DNA of 64,000 nt from an uncultured Cryomorphaceae bacterium (GCA_913031435.1 CAJWFD010000003.1:36528-100527); one strand, 5' to 3'; positions 9,307-18,250 are shown, numbered from the stretch's first letter. The notes: generated by a model not told the origin, from the sequence alone. Numbers and translations: made by a program.

Positions 9307-9656
9307 TAGGAGAGCGTTGAAGGAGATTTCGCAAAGTAAATACCAGTCAATAAGAGGATGATTAGTAGTACATATAAAACAATGTTTATTCTTTTTATTT
9401 TCGAAAGCCAAAAATCTTCTTTCTCGTTATCGGTAAGGATAACAGGGTACAGCAATGGGAATAAGAGTATGCTTTCATTCCACCACTGCTTGTCATTTTT
9501 ATGGTTAAAATTACGCTTGTAATAGTCCAACCAATGCCCTGGGTTCTTTTTGTTTTTCACCCGGAGGTACTGAAAATGTAGCGCCCATTTGTAGCTGTAT
9601 ATAGCGATAAGCAGTCCAGCGGTAAGTAAAAACTGTAAGGTGTTTCCAGTGCTCAT
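9306..9656 (-). CDS. Small membrane protein of unknown function
   Basis: 116 residues with two hydrophobic segments: residues ~6-30 (LQFLLTAGLLIAIYSYKWAL) and a C-terminal one (NIVLYVLLIILLLTGIYF). A basic, polar middle between them carries several Lys, Asn and Trp residues. It directly follows the glycosyltransferase stop with no gap and overlaps cca by one base, so it sits in a tight unit dapD - GT2 - this gene - cca. No family recognised. Confidence 0.7.
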   Translation of the reverse strand: MSTGNTLQFLLTAGLLIAIYSYKWALHFQYLRVKNKKNPGHWLDYYKRNFNHKNDKQWWNESILLFPLLYPVILTDNEKEDFWLSKIKRINIVLYVLLIILLLTGIYFAKSPSTLS

Positions 9657-10403
9657 TTAAGCGCGAAGTTTTTTGATTTCATCATAGCGCCATTTAACAG
9701 CGCGGAACATCCAAAGACTATATTCCAAGCCCAATACTCCGTCAAAAATACCGCCTTTTACCACGTAGTGCTTGAAAAATCTGTAGGAAGGTTTAATAGT
9801 AGTGTGCCAAGCTGTTATCTCTCCCGTTTTAGCGTCGTAGTCTATGGCTTGCCGTTTGGCATATTGTTGAAACTTATCACGCCAGTGCTCTTTACTCTTG
9901 TACGAGTAATGCTCCACAGAGCCCTCAATCAATACTGCTTGATCTAGTATTTTTTCATGAACCATTAGTTCATTAAACAGCATTCCAGTGGGCAACAATC
10001 GTGTTATTAGATCTCTTTGCAAGCCACTAAATTTCATTTTCTGGCCTTTGAAGTAATGAACTCGTTTGAAGGCCCTAGGCATTTGATCGGTTTCCGTTAC
10101 GTTTCGTTTGAAGTGCCTAATGCTTTGGATTAATTGATCAGTCAGTACCTCATCGCAATCAATGACTAATATCCAGTGGTATTGACATTTTCTCAATCCC
10201 CAGTTTCTCTGGTGCCCCCAATTCTCTAAGGACTTATAAAAGACTAATGCATCATATTTTTCTGCAATATCCACCGTGCTATCCTTTGATCCAGAGTCAA
10301 TTAATATGATTTCGTCTGCTATAGCTTGGACACTCGCTAAAGACTGTGCGATGATGTCGGCTTCATTGTAACTGAGGTATAGGACGGAGAGTTTAGTGGG
10401 CAT
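9657..10403 (-). CDS. Family 2 glycosyltransferase, LPS core type
   Basis: 248 residues, GT-A fold. The N-terminus LSVLYLSYNEADIIAQSLAS and ILIDSGSKDSTVDIAEKY are typical of the WaaE/KdtX-like branch of GT2, as are NWGHQRNWGL and the DxD-like metal site VIDCDEVLTDQ. The C-terminal part (HWRDKFQQYAKRQA; KPSYRFFKHYVVKGG) matches glucosyltransferases of lipopolysaccharide core. The exact sugar and acceptor cannot be told. Start ATG overlaps the dapD stop (TGATG). Confidence 0.88.
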   Translation of the reverse strand: MPTKLSVLYLSYNEADIIAQSLASVQAIADEIILIDSGSKDSTVDIAEKYDALVFYKSLENWGHQRNWGLRKCQYHWILVIDCDEVLTDQLIQSIRHFKRNVTETDQMPRAFKRVHYFKGQKMKFSGLQRDLITRLLPTGMLFNELMVHEKILDQAVLIEGSVEHYSYKSKEHWRDKFQQYAKRQAIDYDAKTGEITAWHTTIKPSYRFFKHYVVKGGIFDGVLGLEYSLWMFRAVKWRYDEIKKLRA

Positions 10404-11218
10404 CAGACCGCTACATTATGTGTTCTTAAAGCATCATTTAACGAAGTTTTCTTATCGGTACTTTCTTTGCGTTTACCTATGATTAGGGCACAAGGCACTT
10501 GGAAGATACCAGCAGGGAATTGTTTAGGAATAGTCCCTGGAATGACTACGCTTCTCGATGGAATACGTCCTTTATATTCTACAGGTTCATCACCGCTCAC
10601 GTCAATAATTTTGGTCGATGCAGTAAGCACAACATTCGCTCCTAAGACGGCTTCTTTTTCTACATGAACACCTTCAACTACAATACAACGAGAACCTACA
10701 AAACAATTATCTTCAATAACAACAGGAGCTGCTTGCAAGGGTTCTAATACACCGCCAATTCCAACACCGCCACTCAGGTGAACATTCTTGCCAATCTGAG
10801 CGCATGAGCCTACTGTAGTCCAAGTGTCCACCATAGTACCAGAATCTACGTAAGCTCCAATATTAATATAAGATGGCATCATGACTACTCCAGGTGCTAT
10901 AAAACTCCCATGCCTTGCGACAGCATGAGGAACTACACGAACTCCTTTTTCAGCATAGTTGCGTTTGAGAGGGATTTTATCATGAAATTCAAATGGACCC
11001 ACTTCGATGGTCTCCATTTGCTGTATTGGAAAATAAAGAACTACGGCTTTTTTGATCCATTCGTTCACTTGCCATGTACCATCTTTAGGCTCCGCAACCC
11101 TTATGGCGCCAACATCTAAAGCATTTACGACTTGGCGTATGGCATGTTGAATCTCTTTTTCTTGAAGTAAATCGCGGTTGCTCCAAGCTTGTTCTATGGT
11201 ACGTTGTAATTCTAGCAT
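10403..11218 (-). CDS. dapD: Tetrahydrodipicolinate N-succinyltransferase
   Basis: 271 residues. DapD makes N-succinyl-2-amino-6-oxopimelate in the lysine/diaminopimelate pathway. The N-terminal helical domain (WVNEWIKKAVVLYFP-like) precedes a left-handed parallel beta helix of hexapeptide repeats (GAYVDSGTMVDTWTTVGSC, GGVGIGGVLEP, DNCFVGSRCIVVEGV). Full length. It heads the leftward unit and is divergent from ruvX with a 60-bp intergenic region. Confidence 0.97.
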   Translation of the reverse strand: MLELQRTIEQAWSNRDLLQEKEIQHAIRQVVNALDVGAIRVAEPKDGTWQVNEWIKKAVVLYFPIQQMETIEVGPFEFHDKIPLKRNYAEKGVRVVPHAVARHGSFIAPGVVMMPSYINIGAYVDSGTMVDTWTTVGSCAQIGKNVHLSGGVGIGGVLEPLQAAPVVIEDNCFVGSRCIVVEGVHVEKEAVLGANVVLTASTKIIDVSGDEPVEYKGRIPSRSVVIPGTIPKQFPAGIFQVPCALIIGKRKESTDKKTSLNDALRTHNVAV

Positions 11219-11266
11219 GTCTTAATATCTCTATCTACAAACTTACGGCTTTCGTTAGGCTTAGGC

Positions 11267-11274
11267 TACCTTTG
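11267..11274 (+). promoter_or_regulatory. -7 promoter element of ruvX
   Basis: TACCTTTG matches the Bacteroidota consensus TAnnTTTG. It ends only four bases before the ruvX ATG, implying a leaderless or nearly leaderless transcript. No clear -33 TTTG is seen. Confidence 0.5.
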
Positions 11275-11278
11275 TAAC

Positions 11279-11689
11279 ATGGCTAAAATTGTTTCACTTG
11301 ATATCGGAGGAAAAAGAACAGGAATGGCGGAAACTGACGCCATGCAAATGATGGCTTTCCCCTTAAAGACAGTTCTAACGGAACATTTGTTAGAAGAGTT
11401 GACAACCTATATTACATCAGAGCTTCCTGAGGTTATCGTGATTGGTGATCCAGACGGTATCGAGGGCATGTCTACGGATAGTAGTGAGTTAGTTTCTGCA
11501 TGGGTGTCAAAAATCAAAATCAAATGGCCTTTGATTAATGTCGTAAAAGTGGACGAAACCTATTCTTCTCAATTGGCTTCAAGGATGCTCTATGAGGGAG
11601 GTATGAGAAAGTCAAAAAGAAGAGAAAAGGGAGCTGTGGATAAAGTTGCCGCTTCCATTATTTTGGAACGTTATTTAGAACAGCGATAA
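11279..11689 (+). CDS. ruvX: YqgF/RuvX-type RNase H-fold nuclease
   Basis: 136 residues. YqgF-family protein (putative Holliday junction resolvase, also linked to 16S rRNA 5'-end processing). Seen: the N-terminal acidic site SLDIGGKRTGMAETD, the central VIVIGDP (usually VVVGxP), VDETYSSQLASRML and the C-terminal KGAVDKVAASIILERYL with the second acidic residue. The family fold and the conserved Asp/Glu pattern are intact. It is followed by def, a pairing common in Bacteroidota. Confidence 0.93.
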   Translation: MAKIVSLDIGGKRTGMAETDAMQMMAFPLKTVLTEHLLEELTTYITSELPEVIVIGDPDGIEGMSTDSSELVSAWVSKIKIKWPLINVVKVDETYSSQLASRMLYEGGMRKSKRREKGAVDKVAASIILERYLEQR

Positions 11690-11690
11690 C

Positions 11691-11698
11691 TATCTTTG
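11691..11698 (+). promoter_or_regulatory. -7 promoter element of def
   Basis: TATCTTTG, a perfect TAnnTTTG, begins one base after the ruvX stop and lies 18 bases upstream of the def ATG. It suggests def can be transcribed independently of ruvX. Confidence 0.6.
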
Positions 11699-11716
11699 CC
11701 ATCATATATTATCCTC

Positions 11717-12289
11717 ATGATTCTACCCATAGTTGCATACGGCGACCCAATATTAACAAAAGTTGCTGAAGAAATAGATCAGGACTATCCAGGTCTTAAA
11801 GCTTTGATCACAAATATGTACGAGACCATGTACAATGCTCAAGGCGTTGGTTTGGCAGCACCTCAAATCGCGAGAGGAATACGCCTCTTTATAGTGGATG
11901 CCAGTCCTTTTGCAGATGAGGAAGAAGAGGATTTTGAGTTATTAAAGAGCTTTAAGAAGACTTTTATTAATCCAATTATTATTGAGGAATCTGGAGATGA
12001 GTGGGAGATGGAAGAAGGCTGTTTAAGTATTCCTGATGTACGAGAGATGGTTTACCGCCCAGAACAAGTAGTAATCGAATACTACACGGAGGATTGGAAG
12101 CTCGTTGAAGAAACTTACTCGGGATTAGCTGCTCGTGTTATTCAGCATGAATATGATCACATAGAGGGTGTGCTTTTTACGGATTATGTTAAGCCCCTTC
12201 GTAGAAGACTTATTAAGGGTAGGTTGGGATCTATAGAACGCGGCGATATTAAAGTCGAATATCCAATGAAATTCCCGAAACGTCGATGA
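11717..12289 (+). CDS. def: Peptide deformylase
   Basis: 190 residues from ATG 11717 (MILPIVAYGDPIL); an upstream TTG at 11696 lies inside the promoter element and is rejected. All three motifs are present: GVGLAAPQIA, EGCLSIP and QHEYDHIEG, giving the Cys and two His metal ligands plus the catalytic Glu. It removes the formyl group from nascent N-termini. A 9-residue acidic stretch (EEEEDFELL) lies between motifs I and II. The stop overlaps the next start (ATGA). Confidence 0.97.
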   Translation: MILPIVAYGDPILTKVAEEIDQDYPGLKALITNMYETMYNAQGVGLAAPQIARGIRLFIVDASPFADEEEEDFELLKSFKKTFINPIIIEESGDEWEMEEGCLSIPDVREMVYRPEQVVIEYYTEDWKLVEETYSGLAARVIQHEYDHIEGVLFTDYVKPLRRRLIKGRLGSIERGDIKVEYPMKFPKRR

Positions 12290-12816
12290 GGTGTATTTTT
12301 TTACTGAGTCTTTTTATAATGTCATGTGCAAATGGCGAGTCTAAAGAAGTTGAAGTTGTTTCGATAAAAGCCATGGATAGTCTGGGGCCAGATTCCACGT
12401 TATATTTTCTAGATAAGATAGATAACGGTACGGCGACGCTGGAAGAACTAGATCGCGCCAGGCCTTACTTTATTCAAAGTGATAGTTTGATAAAAACCGA
12501 AGCTAAGTATTTGATGCAGGCTGGCTTGGTTCTTATGTCAGGCGACAACGGACCATTATATGGTTTGAACTACTTGATTTTTTTAACTAAAAAATTTCCG
12601 ATGCATAAGTTTGCCCCTGAGGCGTTGATGCAATTGGCCTTATATTTTGACACAACGCTAGGAGATAAGGAGCGATCAACAGATTTTTTAAAGTCGTTGA
12701 TTGATCGATACCCGAAACACGAATTGCTGCCTAGTGCAAAATCTTTACTAGAATTAAACCAATCTGGTGAGCAACAAGAATTAGAAACTGTAAGAACTTG
12801 GTTAAATAATCAATAA
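12286..12816 (+). CDS. Small lipoprotein with TPR-like helices
   Basis: 176 residues. Short lipoprotein signal with lipobox IMSC (Cys14). The rest is helical and resembles a tetratricopeptide or BamD-like array (YGLNYLIFLTKKFPMHKFAPEALMQLALYFD; LKSLIDRYPKHELLPSAKSLLEL, split here by other residues). Genes of this kind sit between def and the DUF5606 gene in related Bacteroidota genomes, as I recall. Function unknown. Translationally coupled on both sides (ATGA with def, TAATG with the next gene). Confidence 0.7.
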   Translation: MRCIFLLSLFIMSCANGESKEVEVVSIKAMDSLGPDSTLYFLDKIDNGTATLEELDRARPYFIQSDSLIKTEAKYLMQAGLVLMSGDNGPLYGLNYLIFLTKKFPMHKFAPEALMQLALYFDTTLGDKERSTDFLKSLIDRYPKHELLPSAKSLLELNQSGEQQELETVRTWLNNQ

Positions 12817-13259
12817 TGGAATTAAGAACTGTATTATCTATCACAGGGAAACCTGGACTATTCAAATTAATTGCACACCGTAAGAACGGAGTAGTTGTAG
12901 AAAGCTTGTTGGATGGAGCTCGCGCTTCTATTCCTGCCAATGCTAATGTGAGCTCATTGGGCGATATAGCCATTTACACTTATGAAGAGGAGGTTCCCTT
13001 GAAGGATGTGTTTAAGGCAATGTCGAATGTTACAGAGGGTAAGGAAGCATTGTCACACAAGAGCTCTAAATCTGATTTAGAAGACTTTTTTGGTGAGGTA
13101 TTGCCCAAATTTGATCAAGAACGTGTGTACGCAAGTGATATTAAAAAGGTAATTCAATGGTTCAACATCATCGTTAAAAATAATCTTTTATCTATTCTAG
13201 ATACCGAGGATACTCCTGAAGATGATTCAATAACTCCTCAAGAAGCGGTTGCTAAATAA
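12816..13259 (+). CDS. DUF5606 domain protein
   Basis: 147 residues. The N-terminal ~70 residues (LRTVLSITGKPGLFKLIAHR; VVESLLDGARASIPANANV; LGDIAIYTYEEEVPLKDVF) match the DUF5606 family found almost only in Bacteroidota. The middle part is helical (DLEDFFGEVLPKFDQERVYA) and the tail acidic. Cytoplasmic, no known function. The fixed place next to mazG and def suggests a housekeeping role; this is inference. Confidence 0.85.
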   Translation: MELRTVLSITGKPGLFKLIAHRKNGVVVESLLDGARASIPANANVSSLGDIAIYTYEEEVPLKDVFKAMSNVTEGKEALSHKSSKSDLEDFFGEVLPKFDQERVYASDIKKVIQWFNIIVKNNLLSILDTEDTPEDDSITPQEAVAK

Positions 13260-13266
13260 GGCCATC

Positions 13267-14043
13267 ATGAATTCACGTCAAGATAAACTCGAGGCTTTTG
13301 GTAGATTATTGGACATTATGGATACGCTGCGCGCAGAATGTCCATGGGACCAGAAACAAACCTTTGAAAGTTTGCGACATTTGACGGTAGAGGAAACTTA
13401 CGAGCTAGCGGATGCTATTGAAGAGGGTAACCTTGAAGAGGTGAAGAAGGAGTTGGGAGATTTGATGCTACATCTCGTTTTTTATAGTAAAATGGGTAGC
13501 GAAAGTGGTGCTTTTGATGTTGCGGATGTATTGCACAGCGTTAGTGAGAAGCTCATTCATAGACATCCCCATATCTACGGTGATGTAGAAGCGTCCACTG
13601 AGGAGGAGGTTAAGGCCAACTGGGAAGCTATAAAATTGAAAGAAAAGGGTACATCGAGTGTGCTACAAGGTGTCCCTAAAGGTTTGCCGTCGCTTGTGAA
13701 AGCCATTAGAATTGGAGATAAAGCACGTGGTGCCGGCTTTGATTGGGAAAACCCAGCAGATGTGTGGTTGAAAATAAAAGAAGAGATCTCTGAATTTGAG
13801 GTAGCTCATATATCTGGTAATCAAGACGATACGGAAGGTGAGTTAGGTGATTTATTGTTTTCAATAGTGAATTTTGCACGATTGAATGATTTAGATCCGG
13901 AATTAGCTCTGGAACGGACCAATAAGAAATTTATTTTCAGATTTACATATTTAGAAAAAAAAGCCAAGGAGATTGGTAAGTCGTTGAAAAGCATGACATT
14001 AGAAGAGATGGATGTGTTCTGGAATGAAGCAAAGACCCTTTAA
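13267..14043 (+). CDS. mazG: Nucleoside triphosphate pyrophosphohydrolase
   Basis: 258 residues from ATG 13267; an upstream TTG at 13249 overlaps the DUF5606 gene and is less likely. Two MazG domains: the first has CPWDQKQTFESL and EETYELADAIEE...KKELGDLMLHLVF (EExxE...ExxD metal site); the second repeats the pattern (KEEISEFEVAH...EGELGDLLFSIVNFARL). It hydrolyses NTPs and dNTPs to the monophosphate and PPi, for housecleaning or stress adaptation. Last gene of the ruvX-def unit. Confidence 0.96.
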   Translation: MNSRQDKLEAFGRLLDIMDTLRAECPWDQKQTFESLRHLTVEETYELADAIEEGNLEEVKKELGDLMLHLVFYSKMGSESGAFDVADVLHSVSEKLIHRHPHIYGDVEASTEEEVKANWEAIKLKEKGTSSVLQGVPKGLPSLVKAIRIGDKARGAGFDWENPADVWLKIKEEISEFEVAHISGNQDDTEGELGDLLFSIVNFARLNDLDPELALERTNKKFIFRFTYLEKKAKEIGKSLKSMTLEEMDVFWNEAKTL

Positions 14044-14100
14044 GTACTTAAACTCGATAATTAAAGTTAAATCAAACTTTATCTGAACTAGTGGTGTAGG

Positions 14101-14132
14101 TTTTGTAAATACGTTGATAACATGTACTTTAG
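14101..14132 (+). promoter_or_regulatory. Bacteroidota-type promoter of the sixA-ppk1-ppx unit
   Basis: TTTTG (14101-14105), a 19-bp spacer, then TACTTTAG (14125-14132), one mismatch to TAnnTTTG. The spacing is the consensus one. The element ends four bases before ATG 14137. Confidence 0.6.
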
Positions 14133-14136
14133 AGAT

Positions 14137-14634
14137 ATGAAAACTTTGTATTTAGTACGTCACTCAAAAAGTTCTTGGTCTATTAATGGCATTTCGGACA
14201 GAGATCGTCCATTGAAAGGCAGAGGTATTAAGGATGCACACCTAGTGAGTGCGCTTATAAACCACCAGATCAAAGGGAATGCTTCTGTGCAGCTGTATTC
14301 TTCCCCCGCAACAAGGGCGCTACATACGGCTCTGATTTTCGCTAACAACTTTAACATAGATGTTTCTAAAGTAGATATTAAAGAATCTCTTTATGACTGC
14401 AACATGCAGGCATTCTTATCGTGCGTAAAGCGTAGTTCTACTTCTGCGGATATTGCATTTTACTTCGCCCATAACCCAGCCATCACTGAGTTTGTGAATA
14501 CAATGACCAATGCTGAAATCAGTAATGTTCCTACAACGGGGATAGTAAGTATACGTTTTGATGTTGATCACTGGTCAGAAATCCTTCCAGGCGCAGAACT
14601 TATCCAATTTGAATATCCAAAAAGACATAAATAG
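14137..14634 (+). CDS. SixA-like histidine phosphatase
   Basis: 165 residues from ATG 14137 (MKTLYLVRHSKSSW). Branch 1 histidine phosphatase with catalytic RHSKSSW (RHG motif), DRDRPLKGRGIKDA, SSPATRALHTALIF and the second histidine in FAHNPAITEFVN. E. coli SixA dephosphorylates phosphohistidine on ArcB or PTS proteins; here the target is unknown. An ATG at 14122 lies inside the -7 element and is unlikely. Four bases separate it from ppk1, so a link to phosphate or polyphosphate metabolism is plausible. Confidence 0.88.
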   Translation: MKTLYLVRHSKSSWSINGISDRDRPLKGRGIKDAHLVSALINHQIKGNASVQLYSSPATRALHTALIFANNFNIDVSKVDIKESLYDCNMQAFLSCVKRSSTSADIAFYFAHNPAITEFVNTMTNAEISNVPTTGIVSIRFDVDHWSEILPGAELIQFEYPKRHK

Positions 14635-14638
14635 ATCC

Positions 14639-16693
14639 ATGCAAGACGAGCCTCAGTTTTACAATAGGGATATCAGTTGGTTACAGTTTAACGAGAGAGT
14701 TCTCCAAGAAGCTGAAGACGAAAATGTTCCGTTGATTGAGAGAATCCGATTTTTAGGTATTCACTCTAATAATATGGATGAATTTTTCCGGGTACGTTAC
14801 TCCTTTATAAGAAGGCTGAAGTTATCGGGTGAGGAGCATATGGATGATTACTTTGAGGGATATAGTGCTGGTGAGCTGTTGCGTAAACTCAGTGAGATTG
14901 TGACCAATCAGCAGCGTAGATCCCAAGAGATCTACGATAGTTTAGAAAAGGAGTTGCGGGTCCACGGGATAGAAATGATCAATGAGACAGAACTTACCGC
15001 TAAGCAGTCCGAGTTCGTCAAGCACTTTTACAAGAATGTTGTCGCGCCTGCTTTGACGAACCTGATGGTAAGCCAAACAAGAAATTTCCCCGAATTAAAA
15101 GACAGGAGTATATATCTCGCCCTTCGCCTTATCAAGGGAGAGGACCAGCAGTTCTCGATTATTGAAATTCCTTACGGGGTCGGTGGTAGGTTCGTGGTAT
15201 TACCGAAATATGGCAAACAATATGTCATGTATTTAGATGACGTTTTGCGACACAACTTGGTCAGTATATTTCACGCTATTAATTACGATACTATTGAGGC
15301 TCATACGGTTAAAATCACTCGAGATGCGGAATTGTCTTTAGATGATGACGTCAGTAAGTCTTTTATGGAGCAGGTGCAAAAAGGTTTGATGAATAGAAAG
15401 GAAGGCGATTTAGTAAGATTTGTATATGATAAAGCAATCTCTGACCAAACATTACAAGCCTTTGTGAATGGATTGGAAGTTTCTGCCTTAGATACGCTGA
15501 TTCCTGGAGGGCGATATCATAATAAAAAAGATTTAATGCAGTTCCCAAATATGGGCGTAGAAGGTTTGGAATATAAGAGACTTCCACAGATATCTCATCC
15601 GGATTTGGATATTGATCGAAGTATTATCAACGTCCTCAAAAGGAAAGATGTTTTACTGTTCACACCTTATCATGAGTTTAGTCACGTTATTCGATTACTA
15701 AGAGAGGCCGCTATTGATCCTAATGTGAAAGAGGTTAAGGTAACCTTATACCGTTTAGCTGACGAGAGTAGGATTATTTCGGCATTAGTGAATGCTGCTA
15801 AAAACGGGAAATCCGTCACGGTCTTTATTGAGCTTCAGGCGAGTTTTGATGAATCTAATAACATTAAATGGACCAATAAGCTTAGAAGCGAAGGTATTAA
15901 AGTAGTCAGCGGTGTTCCTGGTTTAAAGGTTCATTCCAAATTGACTTTAATTCGTAGGGATGAGGGCGGAGAAAAGCTAGCTGATTATTGTGTGATAGGA
16001 ACAGGGAATTACCACGAGGGAACGGCTAAATCATATACGGATTATCATCTACTGACAAGTGATAAACGGATAGCAAAGGAAGCACGTAAGGTGTTCCAAT
16101 TCATAGAGTCCCCCTACAAACAATATAAATTTAAGCATCTACTGGTGAGCCCTAATGGAACTCGGGATGGGCTCTATGGACTTATAGATCGTGAGATAGC
16201 AAATGCTCAGGAGGGTAAAGTCGCGAAATTTTGGTTAAAAATCAATAGCGTTAGTGATCATGGAATGATACAGAAATTATATGAAGCGAGCGATGCTGGA
16301 GTTCATGTGCGCATGGTTGTAAGAGGGATAAATTGTATTGACTTTGCTGATCCGAAAGCTAAAAACATTCATGCTGTGAGTGTTATAGATCGTTTTCTTG
16401 AGCACACTCGTGCGTTTTGCTTTCACAACGACGGATCATCAGAATATTTTATTTCTTCGGCAGATTGGATGGGTAGAAATTTAAATCGTCGGGTTGAGGT
16501 AACTGTACCTATTTATGACCCATCCATTCAGCGCCAATTGCGAGACCATTTTGACATCCTCTGGAAGGATAATACAAAGTCTAGGGTATTTAATTCTGAC
16601 CAATCTAACGAATATCGTAAGATCAATGGACCTAAAACTCGTGCTCAACTGGAAATGCATGAGTATGTTAAGAAACAATTAATGAAGGGATAG
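14639..16693 (+). CDS. ppk1: Polyphosphate kinase 1
   Basis: 684 residues from ATG 14639 (MQDEPQFYNRDISWLQFNERVL), four bases after the sixA-like stop. PPK1 polymerises the gamma phosphate of ATP into polyphosphate at the inner membrane. Domains in order: N domain (FNERVLQEAEDENVPLIERI), head domain, then the two PLD-like catalytic domains. They carry VHSKLTLI with the autophosphorylated His, GTGNYHEGTAKSYTDYHL and AFCFHNDGSSEYFISSADWM. Length is normal. It forms an operon with ppx, giving both synthesis and degradation of polyphosphate. Confidence 0.96.
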   Translation: MQDEPQFYNRDISWLQFNERVLQEAEDENVPLIERIRFLGIHSNNMDEFFRVRYSFIRRLKLSGEEHMDDYFEGYSAGELLRKLSEIVTNQQRRSQEIYDSLEKELRVHGIEMINETELTAKQSEFVKHFYKNVVAPALTNLMVSQTRNFPELKDRSIYLALRLIKGEDQQFSIIEIPYGVGGRFVVLPKYGKQYVMYLDDVLRHNLVSIFHAINYDTIEAHTVKITRDAELSLDDDVSKSFMEQVQKGLMNRKEGDLVRFVYDKAISDQTLQAFVNGLEVSALDTLIPGGRYHNKKDLMQFPNMGVEGLEYKRLPQISHPDLDIDRSIINVLKRKDVLLFTPYHEFSHVIRLLREAAIDPNVKEVKVTLYRLADESRIISALVNAAKNGKSVTVFIELQASFDESNNIKWTNKLRSEGIKVVSGVPGLKVHSKLTLIRRDEGGEKLADYCVIGTGNYHEGTAKSYTDYHLLTSDKRIAKEARKVFQFIESPYKQYKFKHLLVSPNGTRDGLYGLIDREIANAQEGKVAKFWLKINSVSDHGMIQKLYEASDAGVHVRMVVRGINCIDFADPKAKNIHAVSVIDRFLEHTRAFCFHNDGSSEYFISSADWMGRNLNRRVEVTVPIYDPSIQRQLRDHFDILWKDNTKSRVFNSDQSNEYRKINGPKTRAQLEMHEYVKKQLMKG

Positions 16694-16694
16694 A

Positions 16695-17615
16695 ATGATT
16701 GTAACAAAGCTAGGTGCCATAGATATAGGGTCTAATTCTATAAAATGTTTACTGGTAAACGTTATCTATAAGGATGGTTACACGCATTATAAAAAAGTAA
16801 GTATAGTACGTTTGCCTATTCGATTAGGTGAAGATGTGTTTACCTATGGCAAGGTTCAAAAAGAATCTAAAAGACGCTTTATAGAAGGTATGCTGGCTTT
16901 TACTCATATATTAAACGTGCATGGCGTTGAGTCTGCTCGTGCAGTGGCCACTTCTGCTATGAGAGAGGCGAAAAACGGTGATAATATAGTTCGAAGGGTA
17001 CTACGGAAAACAGGGATAGCTATTGAAATAATTGATGGAGAAGAAGAGGCGCGTTTAGTGTTTTCCAGTAAGATTTATGACGTAATAAAGGCAAAGGAAG
17101 ATAACTTTGTTTATATCGATGTAGGAGGCGGTTCTACCGAAATTTCAATTATTGAAAACAAAAAAGTATTGGTTAGTCATAGTTTTAAAATAGGTGGAGT
17201 CCGATTGATGAACGATTTGGTAGATCAAGAAGAGTGGCAAGACATGGAGGCATGGCTTAAAATCCACGCAGCAAGAATAAAAAACAAAGTAGCTATCGGT
17301 GCGGGGGGTAATATCAATAAGCTTCATAAGCTTAGTAGAAAACCTGTTGAAGTGCCGTTGACTTCTAATTATTTGGAAAATCAACTGGAAATAATGTCTA
17401 AGTTATCTCTTGACGAACGTGTAACTGAACTTGGGTTAAATTTTGACAGAGCTGATGTTATCATTCATGCATTACCCATTTATTTAAAAGCCATGAAATG
17501 GGCAGGAACGGGTAAGATGTATGTACCTAAAATAGGGGTGTCTGATGGTCTGATCAGAGATTTATACCACAAAGAATTTAAGGCAGCAGTTGAAGATGGT
17601 TTCTCAATGATGTGA
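16695..17615 (+). CDS. Ppx/GppA family exopolyphosphatase
   Basis: 306 residues, starting one base after the ppk1 stop. ASKHA fold with phosphate-binding loops GAIDIGSNSIKCLLVNV near the N-terminus and FVYIDVGGGSTEISII at ~140, plus IDGEEEARLVF and AIGAGGNINKL. This is the short, two-domain form (no HD tail) common in Bacteroidota. It is expected to release Pi from polyphosphate or hydrolyse pppGpp; which of the two cannot be decided from sequence, but the operon with ppk1 favours polyphosphate. Confidence 0.92.
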   Translation: MIVTKLGAIDIGSNSIKCLLVNVIYKDGYTHYKKVSIVRLPIRLGEDVFTYGKVQKESKRRFIEGMLAFTHILNVHGVESARAVATSAMREAKNGDNIVRRVLRKTGIAIEIIDGEEEARLVFSSKIYDVIKAKEDNFVYIDVGGGSTEISIIENKKVLVSHSFKIGGVRLMNDLVDQEEWQDMEAWLKIHAARIKNKVAIGAGGNINKLHKLSRKPVEVPLTSNYLENQLEIMSKLSLDERVTELGLNFDRADVIIHALPIYLKAMKWAGTGKMYVPKIGVSDGLIRDLYHKEFKAAVEDGFSMM

Positions 17616-17661
17616 TAGACAACAACAATCATAAATGATATGATTAATGGTTCTCTACTCT

Positions 17662-17669
17662 TATTTTTG
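17662..17669 (+). promoter_or_regulatory. -7 promoter element of the thioredoxin gene
   Basis: TATTTTTG is a perfect TAnnTTTG located 23 bases upstream of ATG 17693. No convincing -33 element. Confidence 0.45.
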
Positions 17670-17692
17670 AATTTGACTTAAATAACATAACC

Positions 17693-18010
17693 ATGGCTGT
17701 AACAATTGCTACCGATCAAGATTTTGATCAACTTTTAAAGAATAATAATCGTGTCGTTGTGAAGTACTTCGCAGATTGGTGTGGTGCATGTAAAATGTTT
17801 TCTCCCAAGTACAAGAGGGTTTCTAACGAGGATGAAATGGTTAATGTACTTTTCCTAGAGGTTAATGCTGAGCACAATGAATTGGCGCGAAAAGCTGGTG
17901 GAGTAGACAACCTTCCCTTTTTAGCTTCCTTTAAGAATGGGATGTTGGTTGAAGGTTCGGCTGCGAGTAAAGAGGAGTATTTAAGAAAACTAATCGACCT
18001 TACAAATTGA
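17693..18010 (+). CDS. Thioredoxin-family protein with WCGAC active site
   Basis: 105 residues, a single thioredoxin fold without signal peptide, so cytoplasmic. The active site is ADWCGACKMF (Cys31 and Cys34), where canonical thioredoxin has WCGPC. The cis-proline is in NLPFLASF. The Pro-to-Ala change is expected to alter redox potential but should keep dithiol chemistry. It is next to the convergent 2-Cys peroxiredoxin gene, so it could be its reductant; this is inference from position only. Confidence 0.9.
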   Translation: MAVTIATDQDFDQLLKNNNRVVVKYFADWCGACKMFSPKYKRVSNEDEMVNVLFLEVNAEHNELARKAGGVDNLPFLASFKNGMLVEGSAASKEEYLRKLIDLTN

Positions 18011-18037
18011 TATGAAGTAATATTTGACAGTTTTATG

Positions 18038-18077
18038 AAAATCCCTTTAGCGCATTAGCTCAAGGGATTTTTTTGTT
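18038..18077 (+). terminator. Terminator of the thioredoxin gene
   Basis: Stem AAAATCCCTT / AAGGGATTTT around a loop of ~13 bases, followed by a T-rich tract. Confidence 0.8.
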
Positions 18078-18098
18078 TTATCCATTGCCTGGAAAACG

Positions 18099-18122
18099 AA
18101 AGGGGCCCGCCAAGACCCCTTT
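18099..18122. repeat. Isolated hairpin between convergent genes
   Basis: AAAGGGG / CCCCTTT inverted repeat with a 10-base GC-rich loop and no T-tract on either side. It lies between the two terminators of the convergent thioredoxin and peroxiredoxin genes. Role unknown. Confidence 0.5.
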
Positions 18123-18250
18123 CTACCTAAACCGCCATGAAAACCTGTTTGCACAGAAGCTTTCATAAAGTGATAACCGCATTTTATTAAAGTGGTTCAT
18201 TGTCCCACACCAAAAAAATAAAATGCTCAACGTTAAATGGAGATTGGCTC

